NCBI RefSeq assembly: GCF_016598595.1
Contig: NZ_CP066786.1
Coordinates: 271,501 to 335,500, forward strand
Length of the DNA stretch: 64,000 nt
Direction: 5' to 3'
Source of the DNA: Martelella lutilitoris
Lineage (GTDB): Bacteria; Pseudomonadota; Alphaproteobacteria; Rhizobiales; Rhizobiaceae
Positions 28,320 to 37,592 of the stretch are shown here, piece after piece. The notes beneath the pieces were generated by a model, which was not told where the DNA came from, made no database searches, and saw nothing but the letters and a program-made list of their open reading frames with translations. A program made the translations under genes and the position numbers. Positions within the stretch are counted from its first letter, which is position 1, and each line of letters starts with the position of its first letter.

Positions 28320-28661
28320 GAAAGGCCCTTTCGGTTGATCCGGCGTTCGCCGGCCACCATTGATTGTCGACATGGATATCATCGGATATATGCGCCGGGC
28401 CGTAAAAAGTTCCAGACCCTGAAATCGGCGAAAGGACTCACAAAGGCTTGACTTTGCCGCAATCTTGGGGTTTATCGCCCCAAATCTGCTGACAGTGAAG
28501 ACGTTCAGCCGCCGACCGGGCCCCGCAAAGGTATAAAGAGAGCCCGGAGGTCAACATCCGACAGCGCGACGCGCCCTCGGATGGAATTTTGCTTTGCGTC
28601 TTGCATTTGCCGGCAGAGGTGCCAACGTTTCGCGAAATGCGAAACGAAAAGGGATTGGGCT
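28320..28661 (+). other. Divergent intergenic region with probable ffh promoter
   Basis: About 342 bases between the MBL-fold gene and ffh. A good plus-strand promoter is at 28448-28476: -35 TTGACT, preceded by C to give the alphaproteobacterial CTTGAC, a 17-base spacer and -10 TTTATC. It would give an ffh leader of about 180 bases with no recognisable riboswitch. An imperfect GCGAAATGC/GAAACG repeat lies shortly before the ffh start. No RNA gene for SRP (4.5S) is seen here. Confidence 0.5.
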
Positions 28662-30203
28662 ATGTTTGAAAACCTCCAGGACCGCCTTGGTTCCGTCCTC
28701 AAGGGACTAACCGGCCGCGGCTCGCTTTCGGAAGCCGATGTTTCGGCTGCGCTGCGCGAAGTTCGCCGCGCGCTTCTGGAAGCTGACGTCGCGCTGGAGG
28801 TTGTGCGCGATTTTACCGCCCGCGTGCGCGAAAAGGCCGTCGGCGCGGAAGTGCTGAAATCGATCAAGCCCGGCCAGATGGTCGTCAAGATCGTCCATGA
28901 CGAGCTGGTCGAAATGCTCGGCTCGGAGGGCGTCACGCTCGATCTCAACGCCCCCGCGCCGGTCGTCATCATGATGGTCGGCCTGCAGGGCTCGGGCAAG
29001 ACGACGACCACCGGCAAGATCGCGGCGCGGATGACCAATCGCGACCGCAAGAAGGTGCTGATGGCCTCGCTCGACACGCGCCGTCCGGCCGCCCAGGAGC
29101 AGCTGAAGCAGATCGGCGAGCAGACTTCGGTCGACACGCTGCCGGTGATCAAGGGCCAGGATCCGGTCGCCATCGCAAAGCGCGCCGTGCAGGCGGCAAA
29201 GCTCGGCGGCCATGACGTCGTCATTCTCGATACCGCCGGCCGCACCCATATCGACGAGCCGCTGATGGTCGAGATGGCGGATATTCGCAAACAGGCCAAT
29301 CCGCACGAAATCCTTCTGGTGGCCGACAGCCTGACCGGTCAGGACGCCGTCAATCTCGCCCGCAATTTCGATCAACGCGTCGGCATTACCGGCCTCGTCC
29401 TGACCCGTATGGATGGCGACGGGCGCGGCGGTGCGGCGCTTTCCATGCGCGCGGTCACCGGCAAGCCGATCAAGCTGATCGGTACCGGCGAAAAGATGGA
29501 TGCGCTGGAGGAATTCCACCCCAAGCGCATCGCCGACCGCATTCTCGGCATGGGCGATATCGTCTCGCTGGTGGAAAAGGCATCGGAGACGATCGACGCC
29601 GAAAAGGCGAAAGCCATGGCCGAGAAGATGGCCAAGGGCAAGTTCGACCTCGACGACATGGCCGAGCAGCTGAAGCAGATGCAGAACATGGGCGGCATGG
29701 GCGGCATTATGGGCCTGATGCCCGGCATGGGCGGCATGAAGGAAAAAATGGCCGCCGCCGGCATGGACGACAGCGTGTTCAAGCGCCAGCTCGCGATCAT
29801 CTCCTCGATGACGAAGTATGAGCGCGCCCACCCCGATGTCCTGAAGAACTCGCGCAAGAAGCGCATTGCCGCCGGCTCCGGCACCTCTGCTGCCGATATC
29901 AACAAGCTTCTGAAGATGCACCGCCAGATGTCCGACATGATGAAAGCCATGGGCGGCAAGGGCAAGGGCAAGATGAAGCAGATGATGAACATGATGGGCG
30001 GCGGCGGCATGCCCGGAGGCATGGGCGGCATGCCCGACCTCTCCAAGCTCGATGCCAACCAGTTGGCCGAACTCGAGAAGAAGGCCGGCAGCCTCGGCGG
30101 CGCAGGCGGCATGCCATCGGGCGGTCTGCCGGGCCTTGGCGGGCCGAAGCTTCCCGGTCTCGGCGGCGGCTTCGGCGGTTTCGGAAAGGGCAAGAAGAAG
30201 TGA
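28662..30203 (+). CDS. ffh: Signal recognition particle protein Ffh
   Basis: This 513-residue GTPase binds signal sequences and 4.5S RNA and delivers ribosomes to FtsY. The N domain is followed by the P-loop VGLQGSGKTTTTGK, then SLDTRRPAAQEQL, DTAGRTHIDEPLM and LTRMDGDGRGGAAL. The Met-rich M domain spans about residues 330-430. The last 70 residues are extreme in composition: Gly/Met repeats around KGKGKMKQMM, then Gly/Leu/Pro runs ending in GKGKKK. The ATG at 28662 begins MFENLQDRLGS as in relatives. Its stop overlaps the next gene by four bases. Confidence 0.96.
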   Translation: MFENLQDRLGSVLKGLTGRGSLSEADVSAALREVRRALLEADVALEVVRDFTARVREKAVGAEVLKSIKPGQMVVKIVHDELVEMLGSEGVTLDLNAPAPVVIMMVGLQGSGKTTTTGKIAARMTNRDRKKVLMASLDTRRPAAQEQLKQIGEQTSVDTLPVIKGQDPVAIAKRAVQAAKLGGHDVVILDTAGRTHIDEPLMVEMADIRKQANPHEILLVADSLTGQDAVNLARNFDQRVGITGLVLTRMDGDGRGGAALSMRAVTGKPIKLIGTGEKMDALEEFHPKRIADRILGMGDIVSLVEKASETIDAEKAKAMAEKMAKGKFDLDDMAEQLKQMQNMGGMGGIMGLMPGMGGMKEKMAAAGMDDSVFKRQLAIISSMTKYERAHPDVLKNSRKKRIAAGSGTSAADINKLLKMHRQMSDMMKAMGGKGKGKMKQMMNMMGGGGMPGGMGGMPDLSKLDANQLAELEKKAGSLGGAGGMPSGGLPGLGGPKLPGLGGGFGGFGKGKKK

Positions 30204-30727
30204 CTGTCGTCCCTGTTCTGGAAACCGAAAGACTGGTCATGCGCGCCTTTCAGCGCGAAGATTTTGAGCCGATGGCGGCTTTCTTCGCCGATGAGCGGTC
30301 GTTCTACTATGGCGGACCGCTTTCGAAGGGCGATGCGTGGCGCAGGCTTGCCGCCTATGCGGGGCACTGGGTCCTGAATGGTTTCGGCGAATGGGCTCTG
30401 GAAGAGAAGAATACGGGACGTTTTGTCGGCTTTTGCGGCCCCTGGCATCCCGCCGACATGCCCGAGCCCGAGATTGCCTGGGCGCTGCTGTCTGAGCATT
30501 ACGGCAAGGGTTATGCTTTCGAGGCGGCGTCGCGGGCGCTCCGTTATGTCTATGACGCGTTGAAATGGCCGACGGTGATGAGCCTGATCGAGCCGGACAA
30601 CGCGCCGTCCATTCGCCTGGCGGAGCGCCTCGGCGCGACGGCCGAGAAGAGGCTCGAAATCTATGGCAGGGACGCGGTCGTCTACCGTCACCTGCCGCCC
30701 GAGATGCTGCTGGAGAAAACGGCATGA
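30200..30727 (+). CDS. GNAT-family N-acetyltransferase (RimJ/RimL-like)
   Basis: This 175-residue acetyltransferase starts at a GTG that overlaps the ffh stop (GTGA). It shows the RimJ/RimL pattern: VLETERLVMRAFQREDFEPM at the N-terminus, then EIAWALLSEHYGKGYAFEA for acetyl-CoA binding and MSLIEPDNAPSIRLAERLGA near the end. The target is unknown. Translational coupling to ffh and to the chorismate mutase that follows (another ATGA overlap) places it in the ffh-rpsP operon, a common rhizobial arrangement. Confidence 0.88.
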   Translation: MTVVPVLETERLVMRAFQREDFEPMAAFFADERSFYYGGPLSKGDAWRRLAAYAGHWVLNGFGEWALEEKNTGRFVGFCGPWHPADMPEPEIAWALLSEHYGKGYAFEAASRALRYVYDALKWPTVMSLIEPDNAPSIRLAERLGATAEKRLEIYGRDAVVYRHLPPEMLLEKTA

Positions 30728-31026
30728 CCCCGAAGGAGCAACTTCTTCAGTATCGCCAGTCGATCGACAATCTCGATGCCGCGCTGGTTCACATTCTGGC
30801 CGAACGGTTCCGCTGCACCAAGGCGGTGGGGCACCTGAAGGCCGAACACGACCTGCCGCCGGCCGATCCGGCGCGAGAGGAACAACAGATTTCGCGGTTG
30901 AGGGACCTGGCCAAAAGCGCCGATCTCGACCCCGATTTTGCCGAGACCTTCCTGAACTTCATCATCAAGGAAGTCATCCGGCATCATGAGCAGATCGCCG
31001 CCCAGCATGGCGGTCAGGAGAAATAG
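30724..31026 (+). CDS. Chorismate mutase (AroQ class)
   Basis: This 100-residue, all-helical single-domain protein converts chorismate to prephenate, at the branch toward phenylalanine and tyrosine. The family pattern is clear: YRQSIDNLDAALVHILAERFRCTKAVGHLKA in helix 1, with the catalytic Arg and Lys residues, then an ISRLRDLAK helix and a FLNFIIKEVIRHHEQI helix 3. It overlaps the GNAT stop by four bases and precedes rpsP by 118 bases. No regulatory domain is attached. Confidence 0.9.
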   Translation: MTPKEQLLQYRQSIDNLDAALVHILAERFRCTKAVGHLKAEHDLPPADPAREEQQISRLRDLAKSADLDPDFAETFLNFIIKEVIRHHEQIAAQHGGQEK

Positions 31027-31144
31027 GCCGGTCCTCCGGTCATTGAGAATGCCCCGTGCGCCGGCCAGAGCGTGGTTGCAGGCAGCGGGAACCACAAACG
31101 AATGGACTGCGGTCCGACAGAAATGCCTTTAAGGAGAAAACAAA

Positions 31145-31528
31145 ATGGCAATCAAGATTCGTCTCGCCCGTGGCGGTTCCAAGAAGCGCCCCTACTACCA
31201 CATCGTTGCCGCCGACGAGCGTTCGCCCCGTGACGGCCGCTTCATCGAGAAGCTCGGCCACTGGAACCCGATGCTGCCGAAGGATGCGGAAGACCGCGTC
31301 GTCTTCGATGAAGAGCGCGTGAAGTACTGGCTTGGAACCGGCGCCCAGCCGACCGACCGCGTGCTGCGCTTCCTCGCCGAAGCCGGCATTGCCGAGCGCA
31401 AGGCCCGCAACAACCCGAACAAGGCGAAGCCCGGCAAGAAGGCCGAAGAGCGCGTTGCCGAGAAGAAGCAGAAGGCCGAGGAAGCAGCCGCCGCTGCCGC
31501 TGAAGCCGCTGCCGAAGCTTCGGAATAA
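31145..31528 (+). CDS. rpsP: 30S ribosomal protein S16
   Basis: This 127-residue protein of the small ribosomal subunit has the standard N-terminal core [19 protein letters not shown] and [12 protein letters not shown] in the first 45 residues. It is longer than the 82-residue E. coli protein because of a C-terminal Lys/Ala/Glu extension (about residues 85-127), usual in rhizobia. A strong AAGGAG ribosome-binding site precedes the ATG, and a terminator lies about 65 bases downstream, before rimM. Confidence 0.96.
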   Translation: MAIKIRLARGGSKKRPYYHIVAADERSPRDGRFIEKLGHWNPMLPKDAEDRVVFDEERVKYWLGTGAQPTDRVLRFLAEAGIAERKARNNPNKAKPGKKAEERVAEKKQKAEEAAAAAAEAAAEASE

Positions 31529-31593
31529 GCGGGATTGCCGTCAGCCGTTTGACGCCCCCTCGGGGGGAAGAGCGGCTCTCAGGCATTGATCTG

Positions 31594-31624
31594 AGGCCGG
31601 ACGCCTGCGTCCGGCCTTTTCCTT
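31594..31624 (+). terminator. Intrinsic terminator after rpsP
   Basis: A stem of about nine to eleven pairs AGGCCGGACGC/GCGTCCGGCCT (31594-31604 with 31607-31617) is followed by TTTTCCTTTG. It would cut much of the transcript between rpsP and rimM, giving more S16 than RimM and TrmD. Confidence 0.82.
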
Positions 31625-31671
31625 TGCGTCAAAAGGGCATAGATAGCCATAAACGGCAGGAAAGAATGACG

Positions 31672-32238
31672 ATGGCAAAGCTCAATGACCCGATCCTGAT
31701 GGCGACCATTGGCGCGGCCCAGGGACTGCGCGGCGATGTCAGGGTGCGCTGCTTTACCGCAAACCCCCTGACCGTCGGCGACTATGGCAATCTCCATGCC
31801 GAGGACGGCCGCGTGTTCGAGATCCTCGAGACGCGCCCGGGCAAGAACAACATGATCGTCATCCGCTTTCGCGGCGTGAACGACCGCACGGCAGCGGAAG
31901 CGCTGCGCGGCCTCAATCTCTATATCGAGCGCGACAACCTGCCCGATGACGAACTTGAGGACGAGGAATATTTCTACGCCGACCTCGAAGGCCTCGATGT
32001 CTTCGACGACGCCGGCAACAGCTATGGCGCGATCAGTGCGATCTTCGATTTCGGCGCTGGCGATCTTCTGGAGCTGAAGGGGCCGGGCCGTCGCCCGGTG
32101 CTGATCCCGTTCAACGAGAGCGCCGTGCTGGAGATCGACTTCGAGGACCGCCGCGTGCTGATCGATCCGGTGGCCGCCGGTCTCGTCGACGACGGCGATG
32201 ACGATGCGCCGGACTTTCCCAATCCGGACGACCGGTAA
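31672..32238 (+). CDS. rimM: Ribosome maturation factor RimM
   Basis: This 188-residue factor binds S19 and helps mature the 30S head. The N-terminal RimM domain starts [20 protein letters not shown], and the C-terminal PRC-barrel carries [13 protein letters not shown] and [10 protein letters not shown], ending in the typical [14 protein letters not shown] use the ATG at 31672, about ten bases after AGGA; an ATG two codons upstream (31666) is also possible. It is followed by trmD after seven bases. Confidence 0.93.
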   Translation: MAKLNDPILMATIGAAQGLRGDVRVRCFTANPLTVGDYGNLHAEDGRVFEILETRPGKNNMIVIRFRGVNDRTAAEALRGLNLYIERDNLPDDELEDEEYFYADLEGLDVFDDAGNSYGAISAIFDFGAGDLLELKGPGRRPVLIPFNESAVLEIDFEDRRVLIDPVAAGLVDDGDDDAPDFPNPDDR

Positions 32239-32245
32239 CGCCGCG

Positions 32246-32944
32246 ATGTCCTTCAAGGCCACCGTTCTGACGCTCTATCCGGAGATGTTCCCCGGTCATC
32301 TCGGCACATCGCTTGCGGGCCGGGCGGCCGAGCGCGGGCAATGGTCGCTGGAAGCCGTGAACATCCGCGATTTTGCCGAGGATCGTCACCGCAGCGTCGA
32401 CGATACACCGTCGGGCGGCGGCGCGGGCATGGTGCTGCGGCCGGACATCCTGGCGCGCGCGATCGACGCCGTCTCCGCCAATGATGGCCGTCCGCGCCTC
32501 CTGATGAGCCCGCGCGGAAAGCCGCTGACCCAGGCGCGGGTGCGCGAACTGGCCGAAGGGCCGGGCGCGGTCATCGTCTGCGGCCGCTTCGAAGGCGTCG
32601 ACCAGCGTGTGATCGACAAGCGCGGCCTCGAGGAGGTCTCCATCGGCGACTATGTCCTTTCCGGCGGCGAGCCGGCGGCGCTCGTTCTGCTTGATGCCGT
32701 GGTCCGGGTGCTGCCGGGCGTGATGGGTAATGCGCTTTCCGGCACGCATGAGAGTTTCGAGAACGGCCTGCTGGAGCACCCGCATTATACCCGTCCTGCG
32801 GAATGGGAAGGGGAGGGGATCCCGGAGGTTCTTACTTCCGGTAATCACGCGGCCATCGACAAATGGCGCCATGATGAGGCGTTGCGGCTGACGGCTGAGC
32901 GGCGGCCCGATCTTCTCGATGGGAGTGGCAAGGATGCCGACTGA
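32246..32944 (+). CDS. trmD: tRNA (guanine37-N1)-methyltransferase
   Basis: This 232-residue SPOUT-family enzyme methylates G37 of several tRNAs and so prevents +1 frameshifting. The conserved core is present: [12 protein letters not shown] at the N-terminus, [29 protein letters not shown] and the knot region [19 protein letters not shown]. It starts seven bases after rimM and overlaps the following GNAT gene by eleven bases, so the operon continues. Confidence 0.95.
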   Translation: MSFKATVLTLYPEMFPGHLGTSLAGRAAERGQWSLEAVNIRDFAEDRHRSVDDTPSGGGAGMVLRPDILARAIDAVSANDGRPRLLMSPRGKPLTQARVRELAEGPGAVIVCGRFEGVDQRVIDKRGLEEVSIGDYVLSGGEPAALVLLDAVVRVLPGVMGNALSGTHESFENGLLEHPHYTRPAEWEGEGIPEVLTSGNHAAIDKWRHDEALRLTAERRPDLLDGSGKDAD

Positions 32945-33455
32945 AGACCTGCAGCTCGAACCGTTCTCTCGCTCGCATTTCGACACCGTGGCCGGCTGGT
33001 TTGCGGATGCCCGGGGGGCCGCCCTTTGGGGCGGCACGCAGCTTCCCTTTCCCTTCTGCTATGACCAGCTTTGCGAAGGGTCCGCAGACATGCTGGGCTC
33101 AAAGCCTGCGCTTGTGTGCTTTACAGCCAGAACCGCAGACACCGTCGCGGGCCACGGCCAGATCGTCTTCGACCGGCTGAACGGCGTCGCCAGGCTCTGC
33201 CGCATCGCCATTGCCCCCGAATTCCGGGGCAAGGGCTTGTCCCGGCCGCTGCTTGCCCTTCTGGTGGAGGAAGCCTTCAGGGAGCCCGGCATCATGCGGG
33301 TCGAACTCAATGTCTATGACAACAACGCCGCGGCAATCCGCGCCTATCTCGCCTTTGGCTTCGCAAAGGAAGGCATACGCCGTTCCTCGGCGCGCTATGA
33401 CAATGAGCGCTGGGACACCGTGATGATGGGGCTGTTGCGGACCGAGTGGGCGTAA
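32934..33455 (+). CDS. GNAT-family N-acetyltransferase
   Basis: This 173-residue acetyltransferase has the GNAT core [21 protein letters not shown] for acetyl-CoA binding and [21 protein letters not shown] near the C-terminus. I place the start at 32934, about eight bases after GGGAG and overlapping the trmD end by eleven bases; an ATG five codons upstream (32919) is possible. The target is unknown. Its position between trmD and rplS is unusual against E. coli, where these genes are adjacent. Confidence 0.85.
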   Translation: MPTEDLQLEPFSRSHFDTVAGWFADARGAALWGGTQLPFPFCYDQLCEGSADMLGSKPALVCFTARTADTVAGHGQIVFDRLNGVARLCRIAIAPEFRGKGLSRPLLALLVEEAFREPGIMRVELNVYDNNAAAIRAYLAFGFAKEGIRRSSARYDNERWDTVMMGLLRTEWA

Positions 33456-33493
33456 TCCGATGCGTTTGCGGCCGTAAAACCCCGCAATAAGGG

Positions 33494-33522
33494 GTGACAA
33501 AGGCCAAAAAAACGTCTATAGG
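33494..33522 (+). promoter_or_regulatory. Candidate promoter of rplS
   Basis: A -35 GTGACA, a 17-base spacer and a -10 TATAGG lie about 150 bases before the rplS start, after the GNAT gene stop. The leader contains a small TGCCTT/AAGGCA hairpin near 33577-33593. The assignment is by inspection only. Confidence 0.45.
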
Positions 33523-33668
33523 CCCGCCCTGACCGGTGTTTCCGGTTGCCCAAATGAAGAACCGCGTAACGCTCCTGCCTTGAAGACAAGGCAAATCCGG
33601 AGGCATTGACCGAAGGATGATTGTCGAGCGCTCTGGCCGTTAAAGCAAGATATCAAGAGGTTAGACCG

Positions 33669-34130
33669 ATGAACATCATCGAGCAGCTCGAAGCTGAAGA
33701 AACCGCGCGTATTGCCGAACAGCGCGAACTTCCCCCGTTTGAAGCCGGCGACACCGTGCGCGTTAACGTCCGCGTTACGGAAGGCACCCGCACCCGCGTG
33801 CAGGCCTTCGAAGGCGTCTGCATCGCCCGCTCCGGCGGCGGCATCCACGAGAACTTCACCGTTCGCAAGATTTCCTACGGCGAAGGCGTCGAGCGCGTAT
33901 TCCCCGTTTACTCCCCCCAGGTCGAGGGCGTCGAAGTGATCCGCCGCGGTAAGGTTCGCCGCGCGAAGCTCTACTACCTGCGCGACCGTCGCGGCAAGTC
34001 GGCCCGTATCGCCGAAAACACCTCCGTTCGTTCGCGCCGCCTCAACGACGAGGCCCGCGAGGCAGCAGCCGCCGCCCGCGCCGCCGCCAAGGCGGAGAAG
34101 GAAGCTGCAGCGGCAGCCAAGAGCGAATAA
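33669..34130 (+). CDS. rplS: 50S ribosomal protein L19
   Basis: This 153-residue protein lies at the interface of the two ribosomal subunits. The conserved core is [14 protein letters not shown], then [19 protein letters not shown] and [13 protein letters not shown], with [19 protein letters not shown]. The tail of about 35 residues is Ala/Lys/Glu-rich and makes it longer than the 115-residue E. coli protein. The ATG at 33669 gives the family N-terminus. A terminator follows within 30 bases. Confidence 0.96.
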   Translation: MNIIEQLEAEETARIAEQRELPPFEAGDTVRVNVRVTEGTRTRVQAFEGVCIARSGGGIHENFTVRKISYGEGVERVFPVYSPQVEGVEVIRRGKVRRAKLYYLRDRRGKSARIAENTSVRSRRLNDEAREAAAAARAAAKAEKEAAAAAKSE

Positions 34131-34158
34131 GCCATTTTCGCTTTTGAAATCGTTTCGG

Positions 34159-34184
34159 GAAGCCGCCTTCGGGCGGCTTCTTTG
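34159..34184 (+). terminator. Intrinsic terminator of rplS
   Basis: A perfect nine-pair stem GAAGCCGCC/GGCGGCTTC (34159-34167 with 34172-34180) with the very stable TTCG loop is followed by TTTGCGTTTT. Confidence 0.88.
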
Positions 34185-34305
34185 CGTTTTGCGATCCATC
34201 CGCCGGGTTTGACAAGAAAAAGCCGGAATCGCTTCCTATCTCCGTGCTCCCTTGAATTGTGAAGCTGCAATCATCTTTTTCCGGTTGTGGTTATACGGAG
34301 TAGAA

Positions 34306-34521
34306 ATGTCTCTTACACGCGCCATTGTGGCAGGCGCCGGCAACCCGATGATCCTGGGTTCCATTGCCACACCCGTGCTCGCCTCGACCGCCAAGGGTCG
34401 AGACCGCTTCGTCTTTGACGATGAAGACGTGGCGGAGTGGCACGAAAGCCGCGGGATGTCGGCCGACCCCCTTCTCGTCTTTCTGAAAGCGCGTGCGAGT
34501 CACGTCCGGGGCCAGTTTTGA
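34306..34521 (+). CDS. Small hypothetical protein (71 residues)
   Basis: The protein starts MSLTRAIVAGAGNPMILGSI and has a moderately hydrophobic first 28 residues, then an acidic middle (FDDEDVAEWHESRG) and a short basic end. An ACGGAG ribosome-binding site lies five bases before the ATG, which supports translation and decides this start over a TTG 18 codons upstream. It lies alone between the rplS terminator and leuC. I do not recognise a family. The hydrophobic stretch is too weak for a clear membrane helix. Confidence 0.5.
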   Translation: MSLTRAIVAGAGNPMILGSIATPVLASTAKGRDRFVFDDEDVAEWHESRGMSADPLLVFLKARASHVRGQF

Positions 34522-34775
34522 ACCATTCTCGTAAATGATTGCCGGAGCCCGAGAAAGCTGGTAAAGACCGGCCCATGAGGATCATTGACAGAAAGAGCGC
34601 GGCCGTTTCCTTCAGGCCCTTCGTGCTGCAGGACAGAAAGCGCCTGCCGAGCCGCTTCTTTGCGATGATTTCCGGCGCGCTCAACGCCCGACTTAGCTGA
34701 CGCTTGTTGAAAAGCAATGCCGGCAGCGGGCAACCGCGCCCTTTCCTGTTCATCGAAAAATGGGTTTAAGAAATC

Positions 34776-36185
34776 ATGAGCAAGGCTCGCACAATCTATG
34801 ACAAGATCTGGGACGATCATCTGGTGGACAGCCAGGATGACGGCACCTGTCTCATCTATATCGACCGTCATCTGGTCCATGAAGTGACCAGCCCGCAGGC
34901 CTTTGAGGGGTTGAGGCTCGCCGGCCGCACGGTTCATGCGCCGCTGAAGACGCTGGCCGTCGTCGACCACAACGTTCCGACCACGCCGGACCGCGTCAAC
35001 GGCATCAAGAACGAGGAAAGCCGCATCCAGGTGGCGGCCCTTGCCCAGAATGCCGCTGATTTCGGCGTTGAATATTACTCCGAGAAGGACAAGCGCCAGG
35101 GAATCGTCCACATCGTCGGGCCGGAACAGGGTTTCACCCTGCCGGGCATGACGATCGTATGCGGCGACAGCCACACCTCGACGCACGGCGCATTTGGCGC
35201 GCTGGCGCATGGCATCGGCACGTCAGAGGTGGAGCATGTGCTCGCCACCCAGACGCTGATCCAGTCGAAGGCCAAGAACATGCTGGTGCGCGTCGACGGC
35301 AAGGCGCCGGAAGGCGTCACCGCCAAGGACATCATCCTGGCGATCATCGGCGAGATCGGCACGGCCGGCGGCACCGGCCACGTCATCGAATTTGCCGGCG
35401 AGGCTATCCGCGATCTTTCCATGGAAGGCCGCATGACCGTCTGCAACATGACCATCGAGGGCGGCGCCCGCGCCGGCCTGATCGCGCCGGACGAAAAGAC
35501 CTTCGCCTATATCAAGGAACGCCCGCGCGCGCCGAAGGGCGAGGCCTGGGACCGGGCCGTCGAATACTGGAAATCGCTGACGACGGACGAGGGTGCGGAA
35601 TATGACCGCGTCGTCACGCTCGATGCCGCCAACCTGCCGCCGATCGTCTCCTGGGGTTCCTCGCCGGAAGACGTGATCGCGGTGACCGGCGAAGTGCCGA
35701 ACCCGGACGATATCGCCGACGAGACCAAGCGCGCCTCCAAATGGCGGGCGCTGAAATATATGGGCCTGGCGCCCGGGACGAAGATCACCGATATCGAACT
35801 CGACCGCGTCTTCATCGGTTCCTGCACCAATGGCCGCATCGAGGATCTCCGCGCCGCTGCTGCCGTCGCCAAGGGCCGCAAGGTTTCTGATCGCGTCAAC
35901 GCCATGGTCGTGCCGGGCTCGGGCCTGGTGAAAGAACAGGCGGAAGCCGAGGGCCTCGACAAGATCTTCCTCGAGGCCGGTTTCGAATGGCGCGAGCCGG
36001 GCTGCTCCATGTGCCTTGCCATGAATGACGACCGGCTGAAGCCGGAAGAACGCTGCGCCTCGACATCGAACCGCAATTTCGAAGGCCGCCAGGGCTACAA
36101 GGGCCGCACCCATCTGGTCTCGCCCGCAATGGCCGCCGCCGCCGCCATCGAAGGTCGCTTCGTCGATATTCGCGACTGGAAGTAA
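34776..36185 (+). CDS. leuC: 3-isopropylmalate dehydratase large subunit
   Basis: This 469-residue protein is the [4Fe-4S] subunit of isopropylmalate isomerase in leucine synthesis. The three cluster cysteines are present at residues 350 ([12 protein letters not shown]), 410 and 413 ([10 protein letters not shown]). [20 protein letters not shown] near residue 130 is the usual aconitase-family stretch, and the length equals the family norm. Its partner leuD is not in the window, as is common in rhizobia, where it lies elsewhere. A hairpin terminator follows. The 254 bases before it contain no strong signal and one weak small ORF. Confidence 0.96.
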   Translation: MSKARTIYDKIWDDHLVDSQDDGTCLIYIDRHLVHEVTSPQAFEGLRLAGRTVHAPLKTLAVVDHNVPTTPDRVNGIKNEESRIQVAALAQNAADFGVEYYSEKDKRQGIVHIVGPEQGFTLPGMTIVCGDSHTSTHGAFGALAHGIGTSEVEHVLATQTLIQSKAKNMLVRVDGKAPEGVTAKDIILAIIGEIGTAGGTGHVIEFAGEAIRDLSMEGRMTVCNMTIEGGARAGLIAPDEKTFAYIKERPRAPKGEAWDRAVEYWKSLTTDEGAEYDRVVTLDAANLPPIVSWGSSPEDVIAVTGEVPNPDDIADETKRASKWRALKYMGLAPGTKITDIELDRVFIGSCTNGRIEDLRAAAAVAKGRKVSDRVNAMVVPGSGLVKEQAEAEGLDKIFLEAGFEWREPGCSMCLAMNDDRLKPEERCASTSNRNFEGRQGYKGRTHLVSPAMAAAAAIEGRFVDIRDWK

Positions 36186-36207
36186 CCCGCGCGACAGCAT
36201 CGTATCG

Positions 36208-36234
36208 GAAGGCGGCCACTGGCCGCCTTCTTTG
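36208..36234 (+). terminator. Intrinsic terminator of leuC
   Basis: A perfect ten-pair stem GAAGGCGGCC/GGCCGCCTTC (36208-36217 with 36221-36230) with a three-base loop is followed by TTTGT. The stem is strong and the T run short. Confidence 0.78.
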
Positions 36235-36378
36235 TCTGCGCGGGCGAAAACGGGGCTCTGGTCTTGCGCTCGCCGCCTCATTGTCGCAATGTGAGGCCGG
36301 TGCCGGTCGTTACGGCACCCGTGTCGGTCGGGATGGTTCCGCCCTCCTGCTGTTTCCAGTAGCAAGCGATCGCAATCC

Positions 36379-37431
36379 ATGAGTTATTCTGCATTTGATC
36401 ATCCCGTGCTTTCGGGCCTGGTGGGCGACGACGAGGTTGCCGCCTTCTTTTCACTCGACGCGGAAATCAAGGCCATGCTGGCCTTCGAGGCGGCGCTCGC
36501 CGAGGCCGAGGCCCGTGCCGGCGTCATTCCGGAAGCGGCAGCGGCGCGCATTGGCGAGGTCTGTGCCTCCTTTTCACCGGATATCGAGGCGCTGAAGATT
36601 GCGACCGGCCGCGACGGCATTGTCGTGCCCGATCTTGTGCGCCAGCTCCGCGCGGCCGTGGGACCGGATGCGGCGGACCATGTGCATTTCGGCGCGACCA
36701 GCCAGGATGTCATCGATACCTCGCTGATGATGCGGCTGTCGGCAGTGTCGACGCTCCTGATCGACCGGCTCGATCACCTGTTCCAGCGCATGGAAACGCT
36801 CGATTCACGCTTTGGCGAACGCACGCTGATGGGGCGCACCCGCATGCAGCCGGCCATGCCGATCTCCGTTTCCGACCGGCTGCGATCCTGGCGCGAGCCG
36901 GTGCTGTATTTGAGGCAGTTTCTCCTGAGGCTCGACGGGCAGCTCTTCGCCGTACAATTCGGCGGCGCGGTTGGCACGCTGCACAGGCTGCCGGAGCAGG
37001 CTGTGGAGGTGCGGGCCATGCTGGCCGACCTTCTCGGACTGATCGACGCGCCGCAGTGGCAGAACCAGCGCAATGTGATCGCCGAATTCGCCTCCGCCAT
37101 GTCGCAGATCACCGGAAGCCTCGGCAAATTCGGCCTCGACATTGCGCTGCTTGCCGAGATGGGCGAGGAAATCGAGCTTTCCGGCGGCGGGGAATCCTCC
37201 GATATCGAAGGCAAGCGCAATCCGGTGACGGCCGAGGTGCTGGTGTCGCTGTCGCGCTTCAACGCCGCGCAGCTTTCGGCCATGCACATGGCGCTGGTGC
37301 ATGAGCAGGAGCGCTCGGGCGCGGCGTGGACGCTGGAGTGGCTGACCTTGCCGCAGATGGTGGCGGCTGCCGCTGCCTCGCTGAAGCTGTCGGACTGGCT
37401 CTGTACCAAGATCGAGAGCCTCGGCACCTGA
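36379..37431 (+). CDS. PcaB-like 3-carboxy-cis,cis-muconate lactonizing enzyme, fumarase/aspartase family
   Basis: This 350-residue protein belongs to the fumarase/aspartase superfamily and is closest in layout to 3-carboxy-cis,cis-muconate cycloisomerase (PcaB) of the protocatechuate pathway. DHVHFGATSQDVIDTSLM near residues 100-117 and GRTRMQPAMPI near 152-162 are typical. The signature loop at 272-282 reads ESSDIEGKRNP rather than the usual GSSxMPxKxNP: the Ser pair, Lys and Asn remain, but Met-Pro is lost. No other pca gene is near. The enzyme may act on a different acid or may be impaired. Confidence 0.75.
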   Translation: MSYSAFDHPVLSGLVGDDEVAAFFSLDAEIKAMLAFEAALAEAEARAGVIPEAAAARIGEVCASFSPDIEALKIATGRDGIVVPDLVRQLRAAVGPDAADHVHFGATSQDVIDTSLMMRLSAVSTLLIDRLDHLFQRMETLDSRFGERTLMGRTRMQPAMPISVSDRLRSWREPVLYLRQFLLRLDGQLFAVQFGGAVGTLHRLPEQAVEVRAMLADLLGLIDAPQWQNQRNVIAEFASAMSQITGSLGKFGLDIALLAEMGEEIELSGGGESSDIEGKRNPVTAEVLVSLSRFNAAQLSAMHMALVHEQERSGAAWTLEWLTLPQMVAAAAASLKLSDWLCTKIESLGT

Positions 37432-37592
37432 CCGGCTTTCACATTGCCTTAACCAATTGCACTGATTTTGGCCGCCGGCCTCACCCGGACGGTGGTAAAG
37501 ACACTCCTGTTTCAATGACTTGTGACGCCATCGCGTCTCCACCGTCCCGGTTGACCCATTGTCAATTGATATGATTTGCCGCACGATGGGGC

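Noticed and set aside
34575..34700. A 41-codon plus-strand frame between the 71-residue ORF and leuC
   Set aside because: It is basic and starts with ATG, but has no ribosome-binding site and no recognised family. It could be real; the evidence is too thin to list as a gene.
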